Assembly: GCA_033297205.1 (NCBI GenBank)
Contig: MU859202.1
Coordinates: 31,355-95,354, forward strand
Source: Pseudoneurospora amorphoporcata
Lineage: Eukaryota > Ascomycota > Sordariomycetes > Sordariales > Sordariaceae
Direction of reading: 5' to 3'
DNA length: 64,000 nucleotides
Numbering within the stretch: position 1 is the first letter of the stretch; every line of letters begins with the position of its first letter. Below, one piece after another: positions 32,438-43,389 of the stretch. The notes under the pieces were generated by a model. That model was not told the DNA's origin and searched no databases. It saw nothing but the letters and a program-made list of their open reading frames with translations. The position numbers were made by a program, and so were the translations under genes.

Positions 32438-32959
32438 AGGTCATGTCCTAGCGATCGGTGAATGAGAGTGACGTGAGCATCTCACAGAGTGATCCAGAGG
32501 GTGGCTGTACACTATGGATGTGAGGTACGGAAGGGCAGGGCAGCGTGGGGTTCGTTAGGCAAGCAATTGCATTCTTCCATGGCGTTTATGGGTTGGGACC
32601 TGCAGCAAAATATTCAAGGGTACACTTTTTTTTGGCTTCTTCAGGTCGTTTGCGGGTCTTGGCCGTGATACAGTCCAGTCCACAGCGTCCTCGGGTGTGG
32701 GATTATTACGTAGGATTCAATACGTATGTTGATCAATACAAGGATCGAAGCGACCATGTCTCAACTTGGATAGTTTGAATGTGGTGTATTGCACTGTTCT
32801 GCGGTCAAAGTCTAGGTATGTATCGATATCACCAAGCACCAGCGCCCGTTTATTCTAGTAGCTAACATCCCTGGCAATCCAGACCTCCCCCAAGCGAATC
32901 ATTCGAAAACAATCTTGCCCGTCTTGATATCCCTAGCCATTGCAACAACCACTGTCAAC
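32438..32959. other. Convergent 3' spacer SEC66 / unknown gene
   Basis: 522 bp between two converging stop codons; no gene was recognised. Confidence 0.5.
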
Positions 32960-33757
32960 CTAAAGATACCAACCCATCTTCCTCTTGATCTCATCCAACT
33001 CATCCTCCGCTCTCCTGATTTTCCTCTCCGTCTCCGTGATATCCTCCTCCGTTGTCCCCATCGTCGGCTTCAACAGGTCCGATATGTACGCCGACATGTT
33101 CGTTCCTTCGTTTCCCATGGCCATAGTAGGCGAACTCGCGACCTTCGAGAACGATCGCTGCTGCCGTCGTTGTTCCTGCTGCCCACCCATCTCCACATCC
33201 GTATCAATCTCCACATCATCATCATCATCATCATCATCCTTCTCTTTCAGTCCCGTACCCGTCTCCCTCATGTTCAAATCCAACCCCATGGTCCTCAACG
33301 AAGCCGCCGAAGGCAACGGACTTTCACACCCCCTCAACCCAATGAACCGTCCAATCCGCCTCCTCTTCTCCTCGATCTCCATCCCCGCTGGCCACGCCAC
33401 CGGACAGGGGTAGTGCGCCGTCCACTGGCATGGCGTGCGCTGGTGGTAAAAGCTCGCGAGGCGGTCTAGCTGGTCGTCGGTCAAAAGCCAGAAGTTGAGT
33501 AGGGTCTGCGGGAACTCGGGGTGAACGGTGCCCGAGGTTAACTGGACTAGGGGGGCGAGGGGGAGGGCGAGTTGTTGGAGCTTGCGGGCGAAGTTCGGGG
33601 AGAGGTGGGAGCGGCGGGTTGTGAGGGTTGGGTGCTGTTGTGAAAATTGTGTTGATTGTGACGATTGTGGTTGTGGTGTTCCTGATGATGGGGGAGGTGG
33701 ACGGTGATGAGGACCCCGAGGATTGGTGGGTTGTTGACCTGGTTGTTGGTTGGACAT
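32960..33757 (-). CDS. Uncharacterised protein with conserved-looking central domain
   Basis: 265-aa single-exon protein that I do not recognise. It starts with a Gln/Pro/His/Ser-rich disordered segment (residues 1-50). A compact, probably folded region follows from about 50 to 150, with FARKLQQLALPLAPLVQL, FPQTLLNFWLLTDDQLDRLASFYHQ, and WTAHYPCPVAWPAG. Next comes a linker containing an eight-residue Asp run (encoded by a GAT/CAT microsatellite) and a C-terminal coiled coil (DITETERKIRRAEDELDEIKRK). The ATG at 33757 (MSNQQPGQQP) is chosen; the open frame continues upstream to a TTG and includes a less likely Met-poor segment. No signal peptide or membrane segment is seen. The Trp-rich central part suggests a real conserved domain. 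Confidence 0.7.
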   Translation of the reverse strand: MSNQQPGQQPTNPRGPHHRPPPPSSGTPQPQSSQSTQFSQQHPTLTTRRSHLSPNFARKLQQLALPLAPLVQLTSGTVHPEFPQTLLNFWLLTDDQLDRLASFYHQRTPCQWTAHYPCPVAWPAGMEIEEKRRRIGRFIGLRGCESPLPSAASLRTMGLDLNMRETGTGLKEKDDDDDDDDVEIDTDVEMGGQQEQRRQQRSFSKVASSPTMAMGNEGTNMSAYISDLLKPTMGTTEEDITETERKIRRAEDELDEIKRKMGWYL

Positions 33758-34988
33758 TGTGTGTTTTGCTGTCTTCTTTCCCTGAGGAGTTGAACGGATT
33801 TGATCGGCGTCTTTTTCGTGATGAGGGCAGAATCGCGATGCTGGCTCGATTGATTCCTCCCCCAGATCGCGGTTCCCGGTTCGATGACTCCTGGCCGAGG
33901 GTTCCAAGAGGAGGGCACGGGGTTTAAATACTATGACGAGTAAAACCTGAAGAGGATATACGAGATGACAAGCTCCTGGTGAACGGCCCCCTCGTGACTA
34001 ACGGATCTGCTCAACGTCGGTGCTCGTTTGCGAGGAGAGCGACTGCGATCCGATCAAGCTTTGAGAACAGCAGAAGAGGGGGTTTGTAATGAGTAAATAG
34101 GTAGGTAGTTATTGACGAGCATACAATGACTGAAGTAAAGTGAAGGCCTTTTTTTTTCTCGTCTCTTTCGTCGGTTTGGTTCGTGCACCCGTCGTTATCG
34201 CGGCAGAGGATGGTGAATAGACAACTGCCAGTAGCAGACTGTATAATGGTTTCTTTTCTTTTTGGCTATTTGGTATGGTATTCCCACCACAATGGACGTT
34301 TGTGAAGAGGAAGGGCTACGAGATGATGTCCTGCTGTTTCTCGCTGCAGTAGAAGCCGACGACGGCGTTTGGACACAACGAACGAAAGGAAAACGAAGGA
34401 GAAGCAATTTGGCAGGATATTGATGAAACAGCCCAATGAACGTAACCGTAGCCCTCTTGTAGATATTATATTACCCACAAAAGCATGTCATTCATGTCTT
34501 TGGTGAGAAGGCAGCCGCTGGGGATGATATCCAGAAGCAGCAAAGGTAGGCGGCAACACTGAAAGCTGGGATGCCGCCCATCTTCTTTCTTTGCTTTTTT
34601 TGTGAATCGATGGCATTGGTCAAGTCGTTCAAATAACGCCAGCCGCCTGCCCTCCTCTTTGTCTCTCATCTTGGGCTTGAATGAGGTATCGGGATTGTAG
34701 AGGGGATATAACAAGGGCACCAATTTAAGACATTGTTCGGACTTCTCGTCGAAAACAACGTGAATGAAGTGAATGCCAGTGACGGTAACAATGCCTTTTA
34801 TTTTTCCTTTCCCCACGCAGGCCCGGAAAATGCCAAACATAGCCTCTCATTCCATCCACGGCCAAAGATGAAACATTGGAGACAGCAAAGAACGCGAACG
34901 GAAAGTTGCCCAGACGCTCTCGGCTTCGACCCTTTTCTTCCATCCATCTAGCCGCTTTCCAGCCACACCTGCCTTTTCCAGAGGGAAA
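33758..34988. other. Spacer between unknown gene and ORC3
   Basis: 1,231 bp holding the promoter of the unknown gene and the 3' side of ORC3. No gene was recognised; open frames are short and overlap on both strands. Confidence 0.5.
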
Positions 34989-37705
34989 TTACAATAACCA
35001 CTTCACCTTAGCAACATGATCCGCCTTCTTCTTGCTCTGCTTAACAAAGCCCATCATCCTCAACTCCGCCAGTCCGCGATAGAACCGCACCAGCGCCTCC
35101 CTCTCACCCAGTCCGACATCTGAATCCTCGCCCACCAACGCATAATACGCCGACCATAGATCCGCCACGTTAACCAACGATCCCGTCTCCAGGTACAGTT
35201 GATACAAAATACACGTCGTCGGCAGCGTAGCCGACAGCGTCCCCGTGGTTTTGCTGCAGCACTCACACCCGAGGTACCCATGCGGCCTGGTCAAAGCCCG
35301 CTCAAAGGTTGTTCCCGGCCGGGGGACAAAAACGTCCCGATAGGGAGCCTCGGCGTCGTACGCCCATGCTTCATGTAGGAACAGGCTGTCGATGGGATCG
35401 CTGTAGATGTGGTGGGTGAGTAAATCGACGAGGGAGTCGATGGCCTTGCCGAAGGCTTTGTCTTCCTCCGTTAGCTTGGCCGTGTCCTGGCTGAGCTGGA
35501 CCTTTTGGGCGACGACGGTTGTGCGGAGGACTTTGCTTTGAGCGGTGAATTTGCTCTTGAGGGATTGTTGGCCTTTTTCCCGGGCTTGCTCGGCTAGGGC
35601 CTCGATCTCGTCGCGGATCTCGGAGAGGGAGCTGATAAGATCCTCGGCTTCGTCCTCCCAGCCTGGAAGGTCGAGGTCGGGACTGCCGGTTTGGATGGCG
35701 GTCAGTAGGCGGTTGATGAGGGCAGGGACGTCGTCTGCTCCTAGCCGTTTTATGGCGTCGATGATGGGCGTTAGGTCGAGTCCGCCGGCGAGAGCGGATA
35801 CGTAGAGATCGGTGAAACGGCCGGGAACGAGATCCATGCTGGTTAGAAGGTGCAAAGAGCGCAAGAGTTGCATGAGGTAGTCCTGCTTTTTCAGCCGTTG
35901 CTCAGCCATCTGCTTAACGAGGTAACTGTCATCTTCGACGAGTGACTGTGCATGGTTGAGCTGTCTCGCGTCCACCGCGGCCTCGACATGTGCCTTAAAG
36001 GAGTCAAGCGTTCGTACAGCCTGGAGGTGGTCAGGTTGGAGAAGCTGACGGGTGAGAGACTTTTCATCCGCAAGCAGGACACTTAAAGGGTTTGCGTAGA
36101 AGTGGCACATGTAGGCGTACTGAACAACATATTTGTAAGCCTTGATAAACGTGACGAAGAAAGGATCGAGCCGAACTCACCTTAATAGAGCTGATAAACA
36201 CCCGAATACCAGCAACCTGATCCCGCTGGCGATCCAGCATATTCCTCAGTAATGTAGGCCCTAGTCGAAGCGTCGCCTGCGTCCCAGCAATGGCGCTCTT
36301 GAAGACATTATCAAGTACCAAGTCTGCCTGGACGACATCGAACTTGGCACCAAACAGCTGTCGGGCAGTAGACTTGAGAAGTCGCGCCTGGAAGAGTTCT
36401 ACCGAGGTGGCGATGCCGAAGAGTACGGAGAACTGGATGCGCCCCTGCCATGAGCTGTATCGCCCAAACCTGTTTAGCCACGCTGCCCCGGGAAAAGTAA
36501 CCGAGTAAGAAGAGTGTCAGTTCAACTTACTGGAAAAGAGCGAGCAAATCAGTCAATAACGAGCTCTCAAACGCCTCGCTATCCTCGAACGCCACAATAA
36601 CCCGCTTCGACGGATCCTGTTGTGCGCTGAGAAAAGCGTGTAGTCCCTCCAGGTCATAGTCGAGGTACTTCCTGCCATCCCGACCAAAGGCAACCTCGGC
36701 GTCTTCATCCCCATCGCTGCCGCCGCCGCCAATAGACACTTGTGCAGTGGCGTCTCTTATCACCTTTTTCAGCGCTGCCTTGAGGTTCGGCGCCCCGGCC
36801 GCTCGTAGACGGACGAATCGAGCTTGTGTGGCTTTGCCGAGAGCCTCGGAGAGTTGTTCGAAGAGGAGGTCCTGCGAGGCGATATTGGGCCCGGTGATGA
36901 TGAAGCCGGCTGGGATTCTGGTTCCTCTGGTTCTATTTTGTGTCAGTGTCAATTTCTCTTCAATTATGGGGTGGGAAAGGAGTCATGGCTACTGACGCAT
37001 CACCCTCGGCATCACGAATAAACGAGCTGACATCTTCTAGTGTCGTTCGGTTTGCCTCTCTCAGGACATTCTTCACTCGAAACGCGCAAGTCAGCAATCT
37101 TACCCAAGAACAACACCACACCGCGCAATTCCAACCCCCATTCATGTCCGCCTAACCTCCAGAACCCCCCTCCCTTGAAAATCAAACTTATCGACAAACA
37201 CCCATCTCCATCACACTCCCAAGATCAGGAACCCAAAAGTCATAAAGCAGGAACGTAGAAAACCTACCTTGATCCGTCCATCAAGAACCGGCCACGCCGT
37301 ATCAAACACTTGCCTCCTCAACTCTGCAGCTTCCGCACTCTCCTTCCCGCCAAATAGTCGAGGAAAAGCAGCAGCAGCAGTCGTCGTCGTCGTCGTCGTC
37401 GTCGTCGTTTGCGTCCTTTCGGTCTCCGCCTCACCCTCTTGCACCACTTCCGCGGCGGCAACAGATGAAGAAGCGCGTTTGCTGGTAACTTTCCGCCTCT
37501 TCACTGGCCTCGCTTTCTCTTGCTGTGGCAAGCCACTGTGGCCTGCTGGGGTGAAGATGTAGACTGCCTGTTTTGATGAGTGTGAGTAAGTGCTGGTGAG
37601 AGGTGTGAAGGATCTTGGTTGGGGACAAGATGAAGAAATATGTAAACCTACTCGGTGATCATCGTCCTCAAAGAGAGCTGGGTTGTCGTCGTGTGATTCT
37701 GCCAT
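34989..37705 (-). CDS. ORC3: Origin recognition complex subunit 3
   Basis: 749-aa subunit of the six-part complex that marks replication origins. Six exons: 37652-37705, 37268-37567, 36997-37070, 36531-36932, 36181-36469 and 34989-36119; introns are 84, 197, 64, 61 and 61 bp and every junction keeps the frame. Exon 1 encodes 18 residues. A basic RPVKRRK stretch and a ten-residue Thr run (72-81) precede the ORC3 N-terminal region. The AAA-like part includes GTRIPAGFIITGPNIASQDLLFEQL, and the middle region has YSSWQGRIQFSVLFGIATSVELFQARL. The C-terminal winged-helix insertion is recognisable from LGCECC and PTTCILYQLYLETGSLVNVADLWSA. The third exon's acceptor (37071-37073, AAG) is the least certain because a nearer GAG would create a stop. 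Confidence 0.9.
37378..37409 (+). repeat. Trinucleotide microsatellite coding a Thr run in ORC3
   Basis: A GTC/CGT trinucleotide run inside exon 2 of ORC3 codes ten consecutive Thr (residues 72-81), followed by Ala residues. It lies in a low-complexity linker, so length change should be tolerated. Confidence 0.8.
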
Positions 37706-38780
37706 TGTGAATGGCGACAGAGTTGGTTCACTGATGTACCTGGAATTGTGTGAAATGTGAACGTGGATGTATCCAAAGTGTAAAATGCGGAGATGGATAC
37801 GTAGAGCTCCTATCCCCGTGCAGTTTTCGAGCAGGTAGGCAGGTATACTGGAAGGCACTCGATAGCTTCCGGCATAGTTACGATCATGAAGGAACCAAAA
37901 GCAAGTTCAGGGATGTTTGTTCATGTAAAGCGGCGTTGTCAATACCTGAACTGAAGGAACGCGTCTCAAACAAGGAATCCCCGTTCGTCAATGCCCTGGA
38001 GGGAAGCTGCGAGGGCCACCATCCCAGGTCAGGGCGGTCGTTCTCACTGCTGCAATGGAGGAGCGCTAAATGTACAACCAAAGCCACAGCACCTCCTGCG
38101 CCACTAACAATTCTGCGTAGGGGTCAATAGCCCCTGTGGCTTCCCCATTCAGCAATTCGCCGTCCGTGAATCCGTCTGTTTACATCATGATCAAAACAAC
38201 GGGCGAGGATGAAATGAGTACCGACCAGTGTTGAGCGAGTGGTTGAGGTGTTGCCATCGTCAAAGCATTAAGCATTTTCATTCACTCAGGAGCAGCCTTG
38301 AGACTCTCATCAAATAGAATCATGAATATCAATTGGCATACCTACTTCGTTAAGCAAGTAAACCATACCTTCTCAAATTTCGTCATCAAACCAAACTGAG
38401 CCCTCGCGAACCGGGACAACCGCACTCCATCCCGGTCTCGAAAGGTTTGACCAAATTCCCATTTAGTATCAGATCGATCTTGTCTTCTTCATTATGGAGC
38501 GGGCCGTAGCCAAATATAGAAACACGGAATCAAAAAAGCCAAGGAGCAAAACTCAAAGTATCAAAGCAGTAACTTCATTGTCTCGAGACGCCTTCCTCTT
38601 TCCCCCTTTTCTCCTTCCCCTGTAAGTGACCGAGAAAGACCCCAACAGAGATATGTTGAAGAAGTCCAAATGAACCATAATCGTTGAAGTGCCTGTCTGT
38701 GCTCATCATCTTTTCCAATCCACCTCGCAAAATAACCTTTAGCTTTTCCTTTCCCTTCAGTGATACCGTTCGTTGAGAAC

Positions 38781-38821
<41 letters not shown>

Positions 38822-39585
38822 GCTTTCTTCGCGTTTCCAAACATTTGTAAACATCAAGACTCATGAATGCAAAAGAGAGGCATGAAGGAGAACCCTAAGG
38901 AAGAATAACAAGGCATGCCTGTATTTCGTAACAACGAACCAAACCCCCACGAAGAACAGCCTAAACAACACCCCCAGATAGCGATTTGATGATGACGAAT
39001 GGTTTCGGTACGGATGTTGCGAGATCAAAGAACAGACAAATAGACACCAGACAGAGACGTACGGAATCAAAAGGGAAACAGGAAACGCGCAAAACCCCCA
39101 CCAACTAGTTATACAGAAACATCATCTTCTTTCTTTCTTTCGCTGACTGTCACTCTCTTCTCACTTCCACATGACCATGACCTGAATGCTTATCGGCCCT
39201 CCCATCGACACCTTGTTCCCAAAAAGAACATCATTGCGCCCACTTTTCCACCTTCTCTTGAGAATTTCCGTATTTCCTACCAGAGCCTTCCCACTCGATA
39301 GCATATTCAAACCGGCCGAATATAAACAGTTCCGCAACAGAGTCCTTATCGCTATGTCGGACGCAGGCAAAAGAAAAACAGAGCTTATATGTTTCCTGGT
39401 CTTTATGGATCGTCAGGGACCCGGAGGCACTCGAGAGACATTTTGATACAGCGATCGGACCGGCCGCCGTTTAAGGGATGCCGTTCACACTGGGCCTTTT
39501 TCTCTCGGCACCAGCGGCATGGTATCGGCCTCCCAAAGGCATTCAGTTGTACAGGCTGTCCGAGAGAACCGATCACGTGCCCTTC
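37706..39585. other. Spacer between ORC3 and the PWWP gene
   Basis: 1,880 bp holding the ORC3 promoter and the 3' side of the PWWP gene. It includes a (CAT)n microsatellite at about 38783-38820 that lies in an 89-codon minus-strand frame (38575-38844) starting MFGNAKKA and then an Asp run; no homology was recognised and it is not called as a gene. Confidence 0.5.
38783..38820 (+). repeat. CAT/GAT trinucleotide microsatellite
   Basis: About thirteen CAT units in an intergenic stretch. Confidence 0.85.
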
Positions 39586-41972
39586 TCAGGCAGCAGCCTC
39601 AACCGTCTCAGAAGACTTTGCCTGTATCACCTCTCTCATTAGCTCATGTCTCGGCCTTATGTGACTCGGTCATTTTCGGGGACAGATGCAACATACGTCT
39701 TCGGTCTCTGGTTTTTCGGTCTTCTCGTCCGCATCCTTCTTCTCAGCCTTCTCCTCGGCCTTTGCTTCGGCTTCCTCCATCTTGGAGTCGCCATCCTTGT
39801 CCTTGGGGGCCTCCTCAGCCTTGTCAGACGTGGAAGGCTCCTCACTCTTGCCCTTGCCGCCGTTCGTCTTATTGGTATCCTCCTTGACCTCCTTCTCGAC
39901 CTCCTTCGCCTTTCCGTTGACGCCATTAGTAGTGGCTTCTTTGTCGGCTGCGGGGATGGCAGCGGAGGAAGCCTCACCGGCTAGAAGCTTGTTCCACTTG
40001 TCCAAAAGTGTTTGCGAGCGAGGCTTGAACTTGAACTCCTCCTCCTTCGGAATGTTCTCGAGCTTAAGGATGGCCTTGAGCACCTTGTTGATCTTGGTAG
40101 CTCTGATGATGCTGACTTCAAGATCTGGGAACGCTTCCAGCTTAGTTAGGAACTCAGACATGACCTTCATCTCCTCAGACTTGGGCTCCTGATCTCTGGT
40201 GAGCAGGCCCTTTTGAAGCTTGTGGCGGAGAAACAACACCTCGCGCTGTTCAATCGTGACATGTCAGCAATTTGCACTCTTGAAATCAAATCTCCCATGC
40301 ATCAACGTACCTCCTTGCGAGTATGCTTCTCCTCGGGCGTGAGTTCTTGCTCCTTGGGAGTAGCAGCCTCCTTGTCACCCTTCTCCTCCGTCTCCTTGGT
40401 CTTCTTGGCCGGCTTAGCCTTCGTAGTCTTTGCTTCCGCTGCGGGCTTAGCAGTCTTGGGGGTGGCGGCGGCACCGTTCGCGGTCTTCGCGGTCGAATTG
40501 GTCGTCAACTTTATCTTGGGCTTCTTGACCGACTCTGACCGCTGAGGAGTTTCCTGTTTCAGTTTCCCCATGGTTAGCGCATACCAGTCACTTCTTGCCT
40601 AAACGCGGCTGTAGCTCACCTCTACGGGCTCCTCGGCCTTTCTCTTCTTGGCCTTCTTCTTGTCGGTCTGGGGCTGCTCGTCGCTCGCATCGGCCATCTC
40701 GACGTCCTCATCCTCGCTAACAGCAGCCTTGGACTTCTTGCCCTTGGGAGTGGCGGCAGCCTTGGCGGCCCTGGCCTTCTCCTGCTCAATCAGCTCCTCC
40801 TGGAACCGCTGCAGAACCTCCTTGTAAAAGGACAAGGGGTGGGTCTCCGCAGCCAAGTGGTGCGCAGCCGCAAGGTCCTTGCGCATCTTGTCCATCTTCA
40901 TATCCTTGATGGCCTCGGGATCAAGCTCGATAAGCTCTGTGTTAACCACCCAGCCGCTACAGTTCGAAGCAACATCGCTTTTGGTTAGCTAAAAGTCCAA
41001 GATAGAAGCTAGATAGGGCGCACAGGGAAGCTCGCGCCGCGACTGCTAGTCCGAAACTTACAATTCGTTGGTGTGAAGATACATGACGGGATAAGTGCGG
41101 TCGTGTGCCCTCTTGCCGCCATCGGCAAAGTCTTCCCGGTAGGTACCATCGGGACGCATGGCGGAGACGGGTCGCGACTTGATGAGCGACTGGGGAAGCA
41201 TGTCCTCATCGCAGATGATAACTGGCCATTGAGGGAAGCCCTTCAGCTTGACGTAGTAGTGGTCGCCAGGCTGCGCGTCGAGATGGAGAAGCTTGGCCTT
41301 GGAAGCCTTCTTGTTGAGCTTGGAACCACCGCCGACGGACTTGCGACGGCTGTTCGAAGACTTGTTGCTCTTGGACGTGGCGGCCGCGGAAGCAGCAGGG
41401 CTGGCGTCGTCGGGCTGCTGGGTTTGCTCTGCCGACTCGGGAGCGGGAGTCTGGGCGGCGCTGGCATCGGCCATTTCGACGTCGGACTTTTCTGTTTGTT
41501 CTTGTTCGGGCTTGTCGGTGGCCTTGTCGTCGGACTTGGCGGCGGGCTTGTCCTCGGTGTCTAATGGATAGGCGAAGGTGATGATTAGCTAAGATGTTCC
41601 GAAGGGATGATCGCGGATGGACGGTTGGGTGGATGGATGGATGGATGGATAGTTGGACGACGATAGGAGGTGAATGGATGCCTGGGTGGCCGGGCGGATG
41701 AGTGAATGGGTGAATGGTGGTGGATTCTAGATACCTCGGGCAGCCTTGTCCGACTCTTGTTCGGCCGGCGCTTCACTAGTAGGCGCAGGCGCTGCAGTCT
41801 CAGTAGCAGTGGCCGCCTTCTCCTCGGCGGCGTTGGTAGCGGCAGCAGCTTCCTCCTTCTTTGTCTCGCCGGCTTGGGTAGTCGCAGGGGCAGGCACGGC
41901 CTCCTTCTCAGCGGCGGGTGTTGGCGACGCGGCCGCAGCAGCCGGCACGTTGGTCGTGGAGTCGTCAGACAT
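39586..41972 (-). CDS. PWWP-domain chromatin protein
   Basis: 633-aa nuclear protein. Six exons: 41735-41972, 41062-41560, 40620-40956, 40311-40553, 39697-40245 and 39586-39621, with introns of 174, 105, 66, 65 and 75 bp, all frame-keeping. The N-terminus (about 160 residues) is Ala/Glu/Thr-rich. The PWWP domain follows, with GDHYYVKLKGFPQWPVIICDE and, across an intron, YPVMYLHTNEFGWV; such domains bind methylated histone H3 (K36) and DNA. Then come a charged helical region with an FYKEVLQRFQEELIEQEKAR segment, Lys/Ala-rich linkers, and a helical domain (REVLFLRHKLQKGLL to FKFKPRSQTLLDKWNKLL) that looks like a TFIIS N-terminal/LEDGF-type bundle. The combination resembles LEDGF/HRP-2-like and Pdp3-like proteins. 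The last exon codes only 11 residues: the penultimate exon would otherwise run 8 residues past a perfect GTATGT donor, and the spliced end reads DAKSSETVEAAA. Confidence 0.83.
41561..41734. repeat. GGAT-rich repeat inside intron 1 of the PWWP gene
   Basis: The intron contains tandem GGAT units (about 41630-41652) and further degenerate GGAT/GAAT motifs around them. This explains its length (174 bp) compared with its neighbours. Confidence 0.7.
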
Positions 41973-43389
41973 GGTATGTGATAGGGCGGGTGAGGGTAGA
42001 ATAATCCGGGCTGCAGCGGGTGGCGACGTGATGTCAGAGAGAGCTAGTATAACCGGGCCGTGGGTGATGGTGATGGACGCCGCGATGGTTCAAAGTCCGA
42101 TTCTTTTCCTAGAAAAAATAAAAAGACAAGGAAAGGGACACGACGCGTGATTGCGCGTCGGGAATTGGATGGATGGCGGCGTCGAGGCTACCGAAAGCTT
42201 GTCGTTCGGCTCGTTGGTGGCTATCTACGTCAACGCGCGCGTGACTTTTTGTTGATGCTGCGATAAGCCTCCCAAGGTAGCGCTGTTGCTGTTGCTGTTG
42301 AGTTGCAGGTTGATGATGATGACGATGATGATGATGATATGGATGGGCAACGGCAACCGTGGACAGTAATGATGGAGGGACGGGGCGGGTCACAATGCGC
42401 AGAAGCTTGGACAATGGAGAGAGGATCCGTACTGGGCGGAAAAGGGAAGTAAAGTGGTCGAAGGGAAGCTTTCGCAGTTAGTGACAAGTCCTTGTTTCTC
42501 TTCTGTCTTCGCCAAAGAGAGAAATTATTTGAAGGTGACCGGGACTTGGTCCGAGCGTCGCCTACCTTCTATGGAACTCTAGACTAGTGATGTCTTGCGG
42601 CTTGCCCGCGGGAGGAGCAAGGAGCCGAACGACCGGAAGCTGGACGCTGTGTGGAGGGATTGGCAATGCCATCGGTTCTGCCTGGCTGGCTGAGCGAATG
42701 ACACTTTGCCTTGCTCGCTCCATCAGCACCGTCACCATCAACCCACTCAGCAGTACGTATGGGGACGAGAGATACATCATCACGATATGTAGCAAGGTAG
42801 GGGTAGAAGTTGTATACAAGAACCCATGCTTCCGCCCGCCACCTCCTCTTGCATCAGGCCAGATATCCGCCGAGATCCCAAACTCGACGCCAACAATCAC
42901 CGTCCACCGCGACCCGACTGAGTGATACCTATAGATGCTGCCCATCCGAGTTGGCCCAGTCGACCATGAATCCACAGTTGAACTGCTGTCCCCAGATCGT
43001 CATCCCTCATTCCCCTTTCCATCCAAGCACAACCCGGAACCCCCATCCCAGCCCAGCCCCAAACATTCCCAGACAGGCCTCTCCCCGACACTCTCACGCA
43101 GCTGCGGTCGTGAAACCCCGCACCACTCCGGACTTGGGCCCTGAAGCTGACACCCTGAGCACCACTCGGCCTGCCAAAACCGCTCAGCACATGTATCCGC
43201 GAATCGATGTCGTGACGACCTGGGTTGCTAGGTAGCATAAGATAATACATTCTTCTTGAACTATTGTGCCCTTCCCATTCCATCCACACCCACATATAAC
43301 ACACCGCCTCAAATTAGTAGAGAGAGGGGTTAACCAACTACTTGCCTTGCATTTGCCATACATCACACACGTAATCAGTCTCGTTCCCA
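41973..43389. other. Spacer between the PWWP gene and BRR2
   Basis: 1,417 bp holding the PWWP promoter and the BRR2 3' end. A GTT/GCT run lies at about 42283-42300 and a GAT-rich repeat at about 42313-42342. No gene was recognised. Confidence 0.5.
42313..42342 (+). repeat. GAT-rich microsatellite
   Basis: Imperfect GAT repeat (one GAC unit) about 350 bp upstream of the PWWP gene start. Confidence 0.75.

Noticed and set aside
33758..33907. N-terminal extension of the unknown protein 32960-33757
   Set aside because: The extension starts at TTG.
38575..38844. 89-codon frame with an Asp run
   Set aside because: Driven by a CAT/GAT microsatellite; only a short unremarkable extension follows it. 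Too little to call a gene.
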